This document shows positions 28,614 to 38,266 of a DNA stretch of 64,000 bases, piece by piece. The position numbers and the translations under genes are program-made. The notes below the pieces were generated by a model, which was not told where the DNA came from, did no database searches, and was given only the letters and a program-made list of their open reading frames with translations. Position 1 is the first letter of the stretch; each line of letters begins with the position of its first letter. This stretch comes from JAPPHA01 sp964291635 (GTDB lineage: Bacteria; Pseudomonadota; Alphaproteobacteria; Rhodobacterales; Rhodobacteraceae): NCBI GenBank assembly GCA_964291635.2, contig OZ219908.1, positions 1 to 64,000 of the forward strand, in the 5' to 3' direction.

Positions 28614-28703
28614 GCCACTCTCCGCCGATGTACAACTGAAATTTGCCCCGGAAATCCCCTGAATTCAATGATAATTCCACCCGATGCGCGAAGCAACCTT
28701 CCA

Positions 28704-28712
28704 TGCCTGATT
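28704..28712 (+). repeat. Target site duplication, left copy of 9 bp
   Basis: TGCCTGATT directly left of the ISKra4-type element; the identical 9 bp occurs at 30474-30482 just after the right end. Confidence 0.9.
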
Positions 28713-28887
28713 GGGTGCATCCCGATTTCTTTGTATTGAGTGATTCGGACAGTTTTATTTGCACCGGGGTGTTGCGTTGCGGGCGGCATGACGGTTTTGT
28801 CCTATTGGACCCCGTGGGGTGATCAACGGCTGGAGACACGGCCGGGCATCTTGACGGGAGGAGTCGAGCAGCAGGAGTTGAGGGTTC

Positions 28888-29115
28888 ATGACACGTGCAC
28901 GGAAAAGACGGGAATTTCGGCATCCGGATACGGTTGCGTATCTGCGGGGCCTGAGCGCTGACGAGGCGGCGGTTCAAGCGCCGCTGGTTCGCGCGCATGC
29001 AGACGGGTTCACCCGATACTGGCTGGAGGATGGCGAGGTTCGCTGCCGAGACATCACGGCTGCGGAGTTGCCGCAGCCGGGTGGCGGCTCGTCGGCTCTG
29101 GAGACGCTGCTGTAG
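28888..29115 (+). CDS. Leader ORF of the ISKra4-type element
   Basis: This 75-residue frame begins with ATG (MTRARKRREFRHPDTVAYLR) and ends with TAG at 29113-29115. The same frame then continues open into the transposase. It may be a separate small element gene, or the true N-terminus of a transposase now split by a nonsense codon or read through. No known domain is recognised. Confidence 0.5.
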   Translation: MTRARKRREFRHPDTVAYLRGLSADEAAVQAPLVRAHADGFTRYWLEDGEVRCRDITAAELPQPGGGSSALETLL

Positions 29116-29274
29116 GCGACACGGGAGCAGTTCGGGACCCTGCTGCCGAAGCTGACGGCGGAGGTAGGGCGTCCGGGACCGGACCTGGACAGCATCGAGC
29201 GGGCGCTGCGGGACGGCGCACACGCGAGCGGCGCCACGGCGCTCAAGGCGATCCTTGAGGATCTGGACAGGGGG

Positions 29275-30450
29275 TTGCCGAGCCCTTTCTGCGCCAACTG
29301 CGGCCAGGCGATGGCCTGTCATCTTCGCGATGGCAAGACCTTCATGACGCGCCTTGGTCCGGTGACGATTGAGCGGACCTACCGGTACTGTCGCGACTGC
29401 AAGAGTGGCCATTATCCGCTGGACCGTGTCTTGGGTCTGGAGGGTGAGAGCCACACGCCGGGAGCGGCATCCCTGATGGCCGATGTTGTCGGGGATGCCG
29501 GCTACGGGATGGCGAGCCGCAAGCTTGCAAACCTTGCCGGTGTGACCATTCCGCCGAGCACGCTGCACAGGTGGGCGCTGAAGATTGGCGCGCAGGTTCA
29601 ACGGTTTGAGCAGGAGATTGTCGAGCCCGCCGACCCGGCGGCGCCACGGCTGTACCTGGGTGTGGACGGCACCGGGGTTCCGGTGCGCAAGAGCGAGGTC
29701 GCGGGGGTCAAGGGCAAGCAGGAGGACGGCAGCGCGAAGACCCGCGAAGCCAAGGTCCTGAGCATCGACACGGCCGAGCGCGTTCACCCGAAGAGCGGCG
29801 AGCCGGAGAAGGACCCGGGCAGCGAGACCCACAGCGGTCTCATCGACAGTGCCGCCGCCGTTGGCGGCGTCAGCCGGGGGTCGGCCTTTGCCGGGCGTCT
29901 GGAGCGTGAGATTGTCCGGCAGGGGCTGCGCGAGGCCGGGGAGGTTGTGGTGATCTCCGATGCGGCGTCCTGGATCCGCAATGTCTGCGGGGAACTGCTG
30001 TCTGGCCAGAAGGTCACCTTCATTCTCGATCTGTGGCACGCGGTCGAATATGCGAGTGCCGCCTTGCGGGTGCTCTGTCCCGACAAGGCGAAACGAAAGG
30101 AGCAACTGGAGGCGGTCAAGACGGAACTGAAGGCCGGGAGGGTCGATGCGGTCATCGCCGCGTTCACGCCACATCGTCACAGGGATGAAGCCGTGGCGAA
30201 GTGCATCGATGACTTCACCGCCAACAAGGCGCAGATGCAGTACGACAAATACCGCAAACAAGGCATGCAAATCGGATCCGGTGTCGTCGAGAGTGCCGGG
30301 CGGCAGATTGTCGGGCTGCGGATGAAACGGCCCGGAAGTCACTGGAGCGTCACAGGCGCCAATGCCGTGCTGGCGATCAAGTGCTGCCTCACGAACCATA
30401 GGTGGGTCGACTTCCTCCACTGGAAAGCTCAACAGGCCGTGGCCGCCTGA
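29275..30450 (+). CDS. ISKra4-family transposase
   Basis: The usable start is unclear: the frame is open from 29116 (after the TAG) and looks transposase-like throughout, but the first plausible start codon is TTG at 29275. From there 391 residues follow. Features are a zinc-ribbon-like FCANCGQ at the N-terminus and CRDCKSGHYPLD further on, an RNase H-fold DDE domain with DGTGVPVR (first Asp), SDAASWIRN (second Asp) and the terminal block SGVVESAGRQIVGLRMKRPG (Glu). It catalyses movement of the element by cut-and-paste or copy. The stop lies 2 bp from the right inverted repeat. Confidence 0.85.
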   Translation: MPSPFCANCGQAMACHLRDGKTFMTRLGPVTIERTYRYCRDCKSGHYPLDRVLGLEGESHTPGAASLMADVVGDAGYGMASRKLANLAGVTIPPSTLHRWALKIGAQVQRFEQEIVEPADPAAPRLYLGVDGTGVPVRKSEVAGVKGKQEDGSAKTREAKVLSIDTAERVHPKSGEPEKDPGSETHSGLIDSAAAVGGVSRGSAFAGRLEREIVRQGLREAGEVVVISDAASWIRNVCGELLSGQKVTFILDLWHAVEYASAALRVLCPDKAKRKEQLEAVKTELKAGRVDAVIAAFTPHRHRDEAVAKCIDDFTANKAQMQYDKYRKQGMQIGSGVVESAGRQIVGLRMKRPGSHWSVTGANAVLAIKCCLTNHRWVDFLHWKAQQAVAA

Positions 30451-30473
30451 AACAAAGAGATTGGGATGCACCC

Positions 30474-30482
30474 TGCCTGATT
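30474..30482 (+). repeat. Target site duplication, right copy of 9 bp
   Basis: TGCCTGATT, identical to 28704-28712, immediately right of the ISKra4-type element. Confidence 0.9.
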
Positions 30483-31500
30483 TGACCGGAACGGTTGACC
30501 CTCAAAAAATGCCGGATCTCGCGTCTTTGCTTGTGGCCATGCCGCCAAGAACTTCAGGCGGCCGGAAACTCGCAGAACGCGGAATGCGAGATCGGGTCCG
30601 ATCGAGGGCATGAGTTCGGGTCCGGTCGTGGTGCTGTTCCAGAGGTTCCAGCACCCGCTACTCAATCCTGCCCACCCGAGTTCAGCGTCACCGCTACACC
30701 GTTGCAACAACCGCGAATCTCGAACCCGATGTGGGAACATCGAGCATCTTCGTGGCCATGGCTGCTCCCTGTGTCGTGTCGAATCGAAACATCGGCGCCT
30801 CCGGCAACCCCGACGGTGCCCGGTCTTACCCGCATCGCTATCCACCAACAATTGATCGCATTCACAGTTTGCAAAGGAGGTCAGCATGTCCACGTTTGCC
30901 GACAACCTGGCGAGAGGAAGCAACCACAGCCACAGCGCGCTTTCCCGATTCGTTCCCTCGCTCGCCAACCCGTCGAAATCCGCACCCATACGAGCGCGAT
31001 TTCATGCCTCCAGGGAACACAATTGCTCAGAGTCCCCGATTTGCCAGATCATGGCCGGGAGTCTTTGCTGCAACAAAACCGTTGGCAACGGATTCGTTGT
31101 GAAACGTCTCGGAGCAAGGTCTGGCAGGAATGCGCCGCAAACCGCCTGGTGCATACTGGAGTAGTTTGCAGTCCTGAGATTCATTTCAAATCCTGTGCGC
31201 AGATTATTTGATCTTGCTAAGCGTTCATTTCGAGACCTGCCACGATACCTGCAGCATTGCTTCGACTCGACCGAACATCGCTACCGTCGTCGGGGATCGT
31301 CGGGTCGCTGCAACCGATGTTTTCCGTGCGCCTCGGTTCGGCTCACCGTCCCGTTTCCAGGAATGCCCACTCGCCCGCCACATCGCCGGACAGAATCGGA
31401 TTTAGACGTCATGCGACTGACGAGCACCGGCAAGTAGCCTTGATGCGGGAACCTGACTCCTGTTGGGACGTCCGGCCAACGGTTCGGTCAAGTTGGTCAA
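30483..31500 (+). other. Gap of 1.0 kb with one possible small gene
   Basis: No recognisable protein family in any frame. The only credible start is at 30886, annotated separately. Overlapping short frames on both strands suggest degraded sequence. Confidence 0.45.
30886..31164 (+). CDS. Possible small protein behind a strong ribosome site
   Basis: AAAGGAGGTCAGC stands directly before the ATG, one of the best ribosome sites in the window. The frame gives 92 residues beginning MSTFADNLARG, rich in Ser, Arg and Cys. The opening resembles small DUF1127-type proteins of alphaproteobacteria, but the rest does not, so a frameshifted relic of such a gene is possible. I do not assign a function. Confidence 0.35.
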   Translation: MSTFADNLARGSNHSHSALSRFVPSLANPSKSAPIRARFHASREHNCSESPICQIMAGSLCCNKTVGNGFVVKRLGARSGRNAPQTAWCILE

Positions 31501-32070
31501 TCAGTTTCGGAAAACGAACGGACTGTTGTTCCCGCTACTCTCCTCATCCCCTTGCGGCGGTGCAACGGGCGTAATGACGCCCGCGTTTCTCAGGCGGCCC
31601 AATTCCGCGTAGGCATCGAGTGTCACGTCCGCGTAGATCCGATAATATATGTTCGTTCCCAAGGCGATTTCGAGGGGCCGGGCCCTGTGTTCGTTTCGGA
31701 ATGCACGATCGGCAGCCGAGAGTTCCCTGCGGATATCCGCATCTGATCCCAATCGGGCCGCGGCATTGACGAAGTGCCGATCACTTGCCGGAACTTCAAT
31801 GCCTCCCTGGCCCCGATTTGTTCCGCCAAGCGCGGATGTAATGTCCGAAACTGGCGACATGTCAACGCGGTTTGCTGACCCGGGTGCGGGTCTCGGCAAT
31901 TCGGCGACCTGTTGCGGCAGGACTTCCGGGCGTTTGAGCCGTTCGGTCGGCACGACAGAAAACTCGTTTGGCCCTTCACGACCAAAGAAGCCACCCTGGT
32001 TGTTGCCGCACCCCGATACCAGCATCAGGGCAGCGATGACGGCTACGATCGCGGAAAGCCGATTCTTCAA
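31501..32070 (-). CDS. Outer-membrane-type lipoprotein (DUF3035-like) downstream of lspA
   Basis: A TTG start at 32070 follows GGGAGAAGG and gives a short lipoprotein signal MKNRLSAIVAVIAALMLVSGC, 20-odd residues with lipobox LVSG-C; GTG at 32100 would add ten residues. The mature part (about 168 residues) is Pro-rich at first and ends in a helical region. Size, Pro-rich start and location behind lspA match the DUF3035 lipoproteins of alphaproteobacteria, whose role is probably in outer-membrane assembly. Fittingly, the upstream gene encodes the peptidase that matures lipoproteins. Confidence 0.75.
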   Translation of the reverse strand: MKNRLSAIVAVIAALMLVSGCGNNQGGFFGREGPNEFSVVPTERLKRPEVLPQQVAELPRPAPGSANRVDMSPVSDITSALGGTNRGQGGIEVPASDRHFVNAAARLGSDADIRRELSAADRAFRNEHRARPLEIALGTNIYYRIYADVTLDAYAELGRLRNAGVITPVAPPQGDEESSGNNSPFVFRN

Positions 32071-32101
32071 GTACCTTCTCCCGTAAGACAACCACAGCAC
32101 G

Positions 32102-32611
32102 CTAGTCTGATCGGCTATCGTTCAATCCACCGCCAGAGCGAACCTCGAACCTTTGTTGGAATAATATCACTCCGAGCGCGCCTGCAAATATGAATACATC
32201 AGCCAGGTTGAAACTGAAAGGGTTGGTGATACCGCAGCAGGACATGTTGAGGAAGTCCGCAACGGCGCCATGGACGATCCGGTCGGCTCCATTGCCAAGA
32301 ATTCCCCCAACGAGTCCGCCAGCAAAGGCCGGCCCCAGCCAACCTTTAAAGCGGCGGGACCAGGACAGGATCAATCCAGCCGCTGCTATGGAAACCACGA
32401 TCAGAATCCAACGGAGATTTTGAGATCCATCCGAGAAAAGACCGAAGTTGATTCCTTCGTTCCAGGCCATCCTAAACCTAAGGAAAGGCGGGAAAACGTC
32501 CAGTTCGCGCGTTTCCCGGAGACCAAAACCGAAAACGATCAACCATTTGCTGAACTGGTCGATGGCCAAGGCGCAGAGAGCGATGCCCACAACCCTTGGA
32601 GAGAATTTCAT
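32102..32611 (-). CDS. lspA: Signal peptidase II (prolipoprotein peptidase)
   Basis: The ATG at 32611 fits the family N-terminus (MKFSPRVVGIALC); an upstream extension has no family similarity. The 169-residue inner-membrane protein has four membrane helices and the two catalytic aspartates in GNGADRIVHGAVADF and FNLADVFI, with the conserved WNEGINFGL loop. It cleaves lipoprotein signal peptides before the lipid-modified cysteine. The lipoprotein gene follows 31 bp downstream of its stop, likely in one transcript. Confidence 0.95.
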   Translation of the reverse strand: MKFSPRVVGIALCALAIDQFSKWLIVFGFGLRETRELDVFPPFLRFRMAWNEGINFGLFSDGSQNLRWILIVVSIAAAGLILSWSRRFKGWLGPAFAGGLVGGILGNGADRIVHGAVADFLNMSCCGITNPFSFNLADVFIFAGALGVILFQQRFEVRSGGGLNDSRSD

Positions 32612-32889
32612 CGAATTCCGTCCCTCAAGAATGATGACATGGTCCTCATGAGGAAGACGACCAGGGAAATGCGGCGTCAAGGATAATGTAGACTGCCACC
32701 AAAATACATAGGTCCCGGTTGTCCGAGCCCCATGTCGGCCGCCTTGGCCGACCCCGGGGCGTAATGCTCTGTCGTGAGGGATATGGTAAAGTCAATTGGA
32801 GGTGTAAAGAACAACAGCCGTGCGCCCTAACCGGAGCGATTGTCTCGAAAACGAACCCTTTCGGACCGACAACCGCGAAGGACACGCGG

Positions 32890-33858
32890 ATGGCACCGAA
32901 AATTGCGCGAAATGGGGTCTGCATGTTCAATCATCCAATGTCGCGAGTAAAGTTACGGCAGCTTCGGCAACTGGTCGTGGTCGCAGAGGAAGGGAGCATT
33001 CGTGCCGCGGCCCAGCGCCTCTCGATGGGACAGCCTGCTCTCAGCCGCTCGTTGCGGACGATCGAAGATCAACTTCAGGTCAAGCTGTTTGAAAGGGGGC
33101 CGGCTGGCGTCGTTCTGACCAGGTATGGCGAGATTTTATGCGGCTACGCCAGGATCATCGAAACAAACCTCAGGTTTTCCGCAGAGGAATTCGACAATGT
33201 TCACGGTGGGCGCGGGGGACGAATCCGATTGGGCATCGGCCCCTACGAAGGGTTCACCATCGCACACCGGGCAATTGCCAGAATGTTCGAACGGCGTCCG
33301 GACCTCGAGGTCGTTCTCATCGAGGGTGACTACGATGTGTTGGCGGAAAAGCTGCTGGGAGGAGGAATCGATCTCATCCTGGGCCCGGCCCCGATCGGGG
33401 ACGTGGCGCATGGTCTTCAGTGGGAGACCCTCGCCCATACACGACCCGTCCTGGTCGTCAGACGCAAACACCCGCTGGCCGAAAGGAAAGCCGTCGACCT
33501 TCAGACGCTTGCAGTAGCCGACTGGATCCTGTCTGTTGAAGGCAGCAATGCGCGAACCCGTATCAACGAGGTTTTCCGCCGCTACGGTCTCGAGCCGCCG
33601 GCTGGCCCAATTAACGCGTATCCTTCAATGACGGCCCTGGAACTCGTCAAAAAGCTGGACGTCGTGGCCCTGCTTCCGCGTAAGCTCGTGGAGAAGGACA
33701 GGAAAGCGGGGCTGATTCGGTCCCTTCCGCTTGCCACCGAGGAATTCCATTTTCCGGTGCGCCTGACGACCCGCAAGCATTGTCAGCTATCGATTGCGTG
33801 CAGGGGGCTGATCGCCGAGATCAAGGCAGTTTGCGAAGAGATCGGCAACGAGCTTTGA
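32890..33858 (+). CDS. LysR-family transcriptional regulator
   Basis: ATG at 32890 has AAGGA seven bases upstream; ATG at 32923 is an alternative. The protein has about 322 residues: an N-terminal winged helix (GSIRAAAQRLSMGQPALSRS) and a C-terminal periplasmic-binding-type effector domain (GRIRLGIGPYEG onward). It likely controls genes nearby; the binding protein at 34723 starts 864 bp downstream on the same strand, so that catabolic block is the obvious candidate. The inducer is unknown. Confidence 0.9.
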   Translation: MAPKIARNGVCMFNHPMSRVKLRQLRQLVVVAEEGSIRAAAQRLSMGQPALSRSLRTIEDQLQVKLFERGPAGVVLTRYGEILCGYARIIETNLRFSAEEFDNVHGGRGGRIRLGIGPYEGFTIAHRAIARMFERRPDLEVVLIEGDYDVLAEKLLGGGIDLILGPAPIGDVAHGLQWETLAHTRPVLVVRRKHPLAERKAVDLQTLAVADWILSVEGSNARTRINEVFRRYGLEPPAGPINAYPSMTALELVKKLDVVALLPRKLVEKDRKAGLIRSLPLATEEFHFPVRLTTRKHCQLSIACRGLIAEIKAVCEEIGNEL

Positions 33859-34722
33859 TATGGGCGTCGCTGCGCGGGAAAACGCGGGGCGAGAAACGCA
33901 CTCAAGCCGGTATTTGCCCGTGGCCGAAACCTTGTGACCCTTCTTCGCGAAGACGGCCGGGTAGATTCCCGGAGGGAATCCAACCTTGCCCGATACGTCC
34001 GCCATGACCCACAGGGCGAAACTTGCCGTTTTCCATCCGTGAGGGTTGCAACGCGGCCGATCCTCGGTGTTTTCGAAGTCCGGCGAGATTTCAATGGCAT
34101 TGTCTCGGTCGATGACGGCCGTATGGAGTTCGTTTGAACTTCACAAAGAGGCCATCGGCCGGAACATATATGCCTGAAATAGCATATCTGTTCAAAAAAT
34201 GGCACTTGTCCGACATAGTCCTCTGCCTTACATTTCCGAATTCCTGGGTAAAGAATTTCCTCGCGAACCCGGCGGGAGCCGACAGGTGTCCTTGCTCCAT
34301 TCCGGGGAATCCAACCAAGGAGCCGCACGATCACCCGACAGGCTTTCCCCGAGACACTTGCGACATCCAGGCCGGCGTATCGTTCGGGGTGGACAGGTCA
34401 GGAGGCCATCGCGGACGCGGCGATCGCATATGCAGATAGTTACCGGAAACCACGGAATCACGACTGCCTTGCGAAACGGGGTCCGGGCAAACCTCGTTTC
34501 GGTCACTGGGAATTCGGGGCCGTTACCATGCGGTTCTTTCGGAAAGAGGGAAGCTGATCGTGGAACGGGGATTGTCGTCACACGGGTTCGACCAGTGGCC
34601 GCGCTGGACCGGCAATTCATCCGACACTGGCAAAACCGCTTCTGTTCAAAAAACAGGTTCATGGCGTCGGACGGGCGAATGCGCGAGCCGACCACAGGAA
34701 AAACACAAAGGAGGAACATGAC
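33859..34722 (+). other. Gap of 864 bp before the peptide-binding protein gene
   Basis: No supported gene. The last 150 bp precede a strong ribosome site (AAAGGAGGAAC) and should hold a promoter, probably the LysR target, but I could not define a T-N11-A box with confidence. Confidence 0.45.
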
Positions 34723-36312
34723 ATGATCAAACGACAAAGACTGTGCAATTTTGTCCTTGCCGGCGCCTCGGCTCTGATCGTCGGGCTGGCGCAAACCTCT
34801 GAAGTCGCCGCCGACGAGACTCCAAGACACGGTGGCAAGCTCGTCGTGGGGTTGCAGCAGGACATCGCGGGATTCGACAATTTCCGTGCCCTTAGCTTCG
34901 CCTACTTTCGGCAATATATCCTGGCGGCCGTATACGAGCGGATGTTCGAGGTCGACGGCGATACCATGGAGATCAAGCCGGTTCACGCGCTCTCGGCGAC
35001 GCCCAGCGATGACCACAAGACTTGGCGCGTGGTGCTGCGGGAAGGCGTGAAGTTCTCGAACGGCGAGGACATGAATGCCGACGCCTACGTAACTCACTTC
35101 GACCGTCTCCTGACCGGCAATGACGGTCAATTCGCGGGACGATACCGGCGCCTCATGGGACCGCACCTGATCGGCGTGGAAAAGGTCGACGACTATACGG
35201 TCGACTTCAAGTTTCAGATCCCGAACCCGGGATTCAAGGACATGGCGGCGCAGCCGAACATGTCGTGGTGGGTCACGGCACCCAAGCACCTCATGGAGAA
35301 CCAGGGAAAGCCTGAATTCAACGAATCTCCGGTTGGCGCCGGTCCGTACATGCTCGACGAATGGCGTGACGGAGCCTACGTGCGCCTGGTCCCCAACCCT
35401 CACTACTGGAACAAGGATGAACAGTACCTCGACGAGTTGACGTTCCTGTTCATTCCTCCGGAGGTCAACCGGGTAAATGCCCTCAAGGCCGGCGACATCG
35501 ATTTCATCTATGTCACCAGGGGCTTCATTCCCGACCTCGAGGAGGACCCCGACATTTCCGTGGCCTCGGGACCGAGACTTTCCGCGGGGCAGGCGATCGG
35601 ATTCAACCATTCCAAGCCGCCGTACAGCGATATCCGGGTGCGCAAGGCGCTCATCCATGCGCTTGATCGACAAAAGGTCACTTGTGCACACACGGGGATT
35701 TGCCGGGAACGGGCCGAGAACGACATGTACGGGGACGGCCATCCCTGGGCCTGCCCGGACGTGACGTGGCCGGAATACGATCCTGACATGGCCAAAGCCC
35801 TGATCGACGAATATGTCGCGGAGACGGGTACGTCCCTGACTTTCAACGTCGATCACTTCCCGGATGCATGGGCGGAAAAGTCGGTCACGGCGATGGTCGA
35901 CATGTGGCGCGAAGTCGGCGTTGAGGCGACGCAGAAGGCCGGTCCGCGCGGCCCGGGCTTCATTCGCCCACTGCTCGCCGGTGAGTTCGACATCTTCACC
36001 TTCGTCGAGAATTTCTCGAACGCGGATCCGAGTCTCGTTGCGACCCGTTTCCATTCGCAGCATCCGTCAAGCCGGCAGTTTCACCTCGCAAACCCGCAAA
36101 TTGATGCGGCGATCGAGAGGCTTCAGGCGGCGACAGATCGTGATGAACGCTACGAAGCGAGTTGTGCGTATCAGCAGACACTTGCGGACGAAGCCGCGAT
36201 GATCATTTACGATCATCCCAGAAAACACGTCGCATACCGGAATCACGTCAAAGGCGTGAAGAAGCCATTCGGTTCTTCGTACGATGTTCACCGCCTTTGG
36301 GTGGACGAATAA
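34723..36312 (+). CDS. Dipeptide/oligopeptide-type ABC transporter substrate-binding protein
   Basis: The ATG follows AAAGGAGGAAC. The 529-residue product has a signal peptide (about 1-30, cleavage near AAADE) and the SBP_bac_5 fold: GGKLVVGLQQDIAGFDN at the start, VGAGPYMLDEWRDGAYV in the middle, and a long two-lobe body. Members bind peptides, nickel or related solutes in the periplasm and deliver them to a DppBCDF importer. A matching importer operon lies at 38862-43168 on the other strand. A strong terminator follows 14 bp after the stop. Confidence 0.92.
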   Translation: MIKRQRLCNFVLAGASALIVGLAQTSEVAADETPRHGGKLVVGLQQDIAGFDNFRALSFAYFRQYILAAVYERMFEVDGDTMEIKPVHALSATPSDDHKTWRVVLREGVKFSNGEDMNADAYVTHFDRLLTGNDGQFAGRYRRLMGPHLIGVEKVDDYTVDFKFQIPNPGFKDMAAQPNMSWWVTAPKHLMENQGKPEFNESPVGAGPYMLDEWRDGAYVRLVPNPHYWNKDEQYLDELTFLFIPPEVNRVNALKAGDIDFIYVTRGFIPDLEEDPDISVASGPRLSAGQAIGFNHSKPPYSDIRVRKALIHALDRQKVTCAHTGICRERAENDMYGDGHPWACPDVTWPEYDPDMAKALIDEYVAETGTSLTFNVDHFPDAWAEKSVTAMVDMWREVGVEATQKAGPRGPGFIRPLLAGEFDIFTFVENFSNADPSLVATRFHSQHPSSRQFHLANPQIDAAIERLQAATDRDERYEASCAYQQTLADEAAMIIYDHPRKHVAYRNHVKGVKKPFGSSYDVHRLWVDE

Positions 36313-36326
36313 ACGGTTATAGTAAC

Positions 36327-36361
36327 GCCGGGGCCCGGGGTTCCGGGCCCCGGCTTTTTTT
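36327..36361 (+). terminator. Strong rho-independent terminator after the binding-protein gene
   Basis: Perfect 12-bp stem (GCCGGGGCCCGG, 36327-36338; partner 36343-36354) with loop GGTT and a run of seven T at 36355-36361. It lies only 20 bp before the amidohydrolase ATG, so it would limit read-through into that gene. Confidence 0.93.
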
Positions 36362-36380
36362 GTTTTGACGGGGCGTTGAA

Positions 36381-37934
36381 ATGCTGGACGAACTGATCCT
36401 GACCAACGGCAGGATCCATACCATGGACGATGAAAACTCCGTGGTTTCGTCAGTATCCATCGAGGGTGGCCGTTTTGCGGCCATAGGCGATGACGTCGGG
36501 CCTAGAGGGCCGGACACGAAGATAATCGATCTCGAGGGCGCGACAGTGATCCCGGGCCTGATTGACAATCATGTCCATTTTCTCCGTACAGGCCTCCTGC
36601 CAGGCCACGACATGAGGCAGCTGGAGACCGCGTTCTCGGTCGGCGACGCATTGTCCGTGATCCGTGAATGCGCCCGGACCGCGCCAAGGGGCGGGCTGTT
36701 GAGTGCTCTTGGCGGAATCCGTCCCGGGCAGTTCGTCGAAAACCGATACCCGACACTGGCGGAACTCGATGATGCGGCACCGGACCACCCTGTCTACTTG
36801 TCCATATCCAACTGGGGCCCCGGTGCGACCAATTCACCTGCGAGGGACCTCCTTCGGGAACTTGGCGTGCCCGTCGGAGAGGACGGGATCGTTGCGAAAG
36901 GCGCGGACACGGTCGGCGCGTGGACAGCACTGAGTGCGACACACGGCTATGACGAAACGCTTCGCCAAACGGAACGCGAGATCGGCTTTGCGCTCTCGAT
37001 GGGCGTAACTTGCGTTTTCGACATGGGGGGCACGATTCCGGCAGGCGGGTGGCTGGATCCGGCGTCCGGTTACAATCCCATCCTGCAGCTCATGCGCGAG
37101 GAACGTCTTCCCCTGCGGGTCCGGATATTTCTTCCGGTGCTGGAAGAAGACGCCGCCCGGCCCGGCCTGATGGCCCGGCTCGATCACACATTCAACGAAT
37201 TCGGCAATGATGTCGTACGAATTTCCGGGATCGGCGAATGGCTGATCCCGGCAAAGTTGCAACGCAGGCAACCCTTGCCGGACTTCTATGCCGACGCCGC
37301 GCGCGCAGTGGCCGAACGTGGCTGGATATACAAGCAGCATCTCATCAGTCTTGCCGAACAGAAAGAGCACCTGCGCGTGTGGGAAGAGGTCAACAGGAGC
37401 GTCAAGCTGGCCGATCTCCACTGGTCAATGGAACATTGCTACGGAATGGACAGGGAAACCTTGAACCGCGCGGTTGACCTCGGCGTGGGCATCGGTTCGC
37501 ACTCTTCGCCCTACTTGGGCGACCACCCGAATCCTCCCGGCAATCCACCGTTCCGCATGATCATGGACAGCGGAATCGCCATGGGAGGCGGCTCTGACGG
37601 TGCACGGATTTCGGCCATGAACCCGTGGGTGATGCTCTATTACGCGGTAACCGGACGGAATTACGCCGGCAAGATGATCAATCCGGACCAAACGATCAGC
37701 CGCAGGGACGCGCTTCGCATCTGGACCGCACCCCAGGGCTGGTTTTGCCGCGAAGAAAACGTCATGGGCGGGATTGCGGTTGGAAAGTTCGGGGATCTTG
37801 CCGTCCTGAGCGAGGACTACTTTGATGAACGCGCCGTTTCCGACGAAGACATTCGCCACATTACGTCGGTTCTGACGGTTGTTGGCGGCAAGGTGGCTCA
37901 CAACGCCGGACAGCTTCGTATCGGCAATGGCTAA
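36381..37934 (+). CDS. Amidohydrolase family 3 protein (YtcJ-like)
   Basis: The 517-residue protein has the amidohydrolase-superfamily layout. Its N-terminal beta-sandwich holds ILTNGRIHTMDD, followed by VIPGLIDNHVHF (HxH metal site), MEHCYGM (further His) and GGGSDGARI (Asp ligand), then a closing segment GKFGDLAVLSEDYF. Members hydrolyse amide or ester bonds with one or two metal ions. It stands beside a peptide-type uptake system, so it may hydrolyse the imported compound. No signal peptide, so cytosolic. The start ATG lies 20 bp after the terminator; expression may need its own promoter or partial read-through. Confidence 0.9.
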   Translation: MLDELILTNGRIHTMDDENSVVSSVSIEGGRFAAIGDDVGPRGPDTKIIDLEGATVIPGLIDNHVHFLRTGLLPGHDMRQLETAFSVGDALSVIRECARTAPRGGLLSALGGIRPGQFVENRYPTLAELDDAAPDHPVYLSISNWGPGATNSPARDLLRELGVPVGEDGIVAKGADTVGAWTALSATHGYDETLRQTEREIGFALSMGVTCVFDMGGTIPAGGWLDPASGYNPILQLMREERLPLRVRIFLPVLEEDAARPGLMARLDHTFNEFGNDVVRISGIGEWLIPAKLQRRQPLPDFYADAARAVAERGWIYKQHLISLAEQKEHLRVWEEVNRSVKLADLHWSMEHCYGMDRETLNRAVDLGVGIGSHSSPYLGDHPNPPGNPPFRMIMDSGIAMGGGSDGARISAMNPWVMLYYAVTGRNYAGKMINPDQTISRRDALRIWTAPQGWFCREENVMGGIAVGKFGDLAVLSEDYFDERAVSDEDIRHITSVLTVVGGKVAHNAGQLRIGNG

Positions 37935-38266
37935 TTGGCAGCGCGGCCCGGCCATTGACGTAGCCTGCGTGGCTGTTACTGCTTTCGATAAAGTCCGCAT
38001 CGACATTCTCTCGTCATGCAGATTCCCGCGACGTCTCAAGTCAACGCTGTTAAGGCATCCTGCCGAAAAATTTGCCGGGATTTAGATCGCCTTGGCCCGG
38101 TTCCAAAAACGAATCCCAAAAAAACACTCCGGAAGTCTGGCGACAAGATTTTGCTGTAATGAACCATCTGAATTGCCAAAATTTCCCGTGACGAAAACAA
38201 TCGCAGTTTTTTGAAACACGCCCGATCAATTCTCCGCCGCGTCATCTGAGACATATATTGTCCTAT
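37935..38266 (+). other. AT-richer gap of 332 bp
   Basis: No gene supported. Base composition falls from about 38090 and stays low into the next gene, suggesting foreign origin of this patch. Confidence 0.45.

Larger units (their letters stand above)
28713..30473 (+). mobile_element. ISKra4-family insertion sequence, 1761 bp
   Basis: The element is bounded by 22-bp inverted repeats at 28713-28734 and 30452-30473 (20 of 22 positions match; outer bases GGGTGCATCCC). Perfect 9-bp direct repeats flank it, so it is a simple and fairly recent insertion. It carries a short leader ORF and the transposase on the plus strand, separated by one in-frame TAG. A relic of a related transposase lies at about 53590-53765. 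Confidence 0.92.

Noticed and set aside
28594..30471. 625-codon minus-strand frame across the IS element
   Set aside because: Antisense to the transposase, ending at the inverted repeat; no recognisable domain.
34228..36063. 611-codon minus-strand frame
   Set aside because: Opposite the binding protein gene, which has a signal peptide, family motifs and a strong ribosome site.
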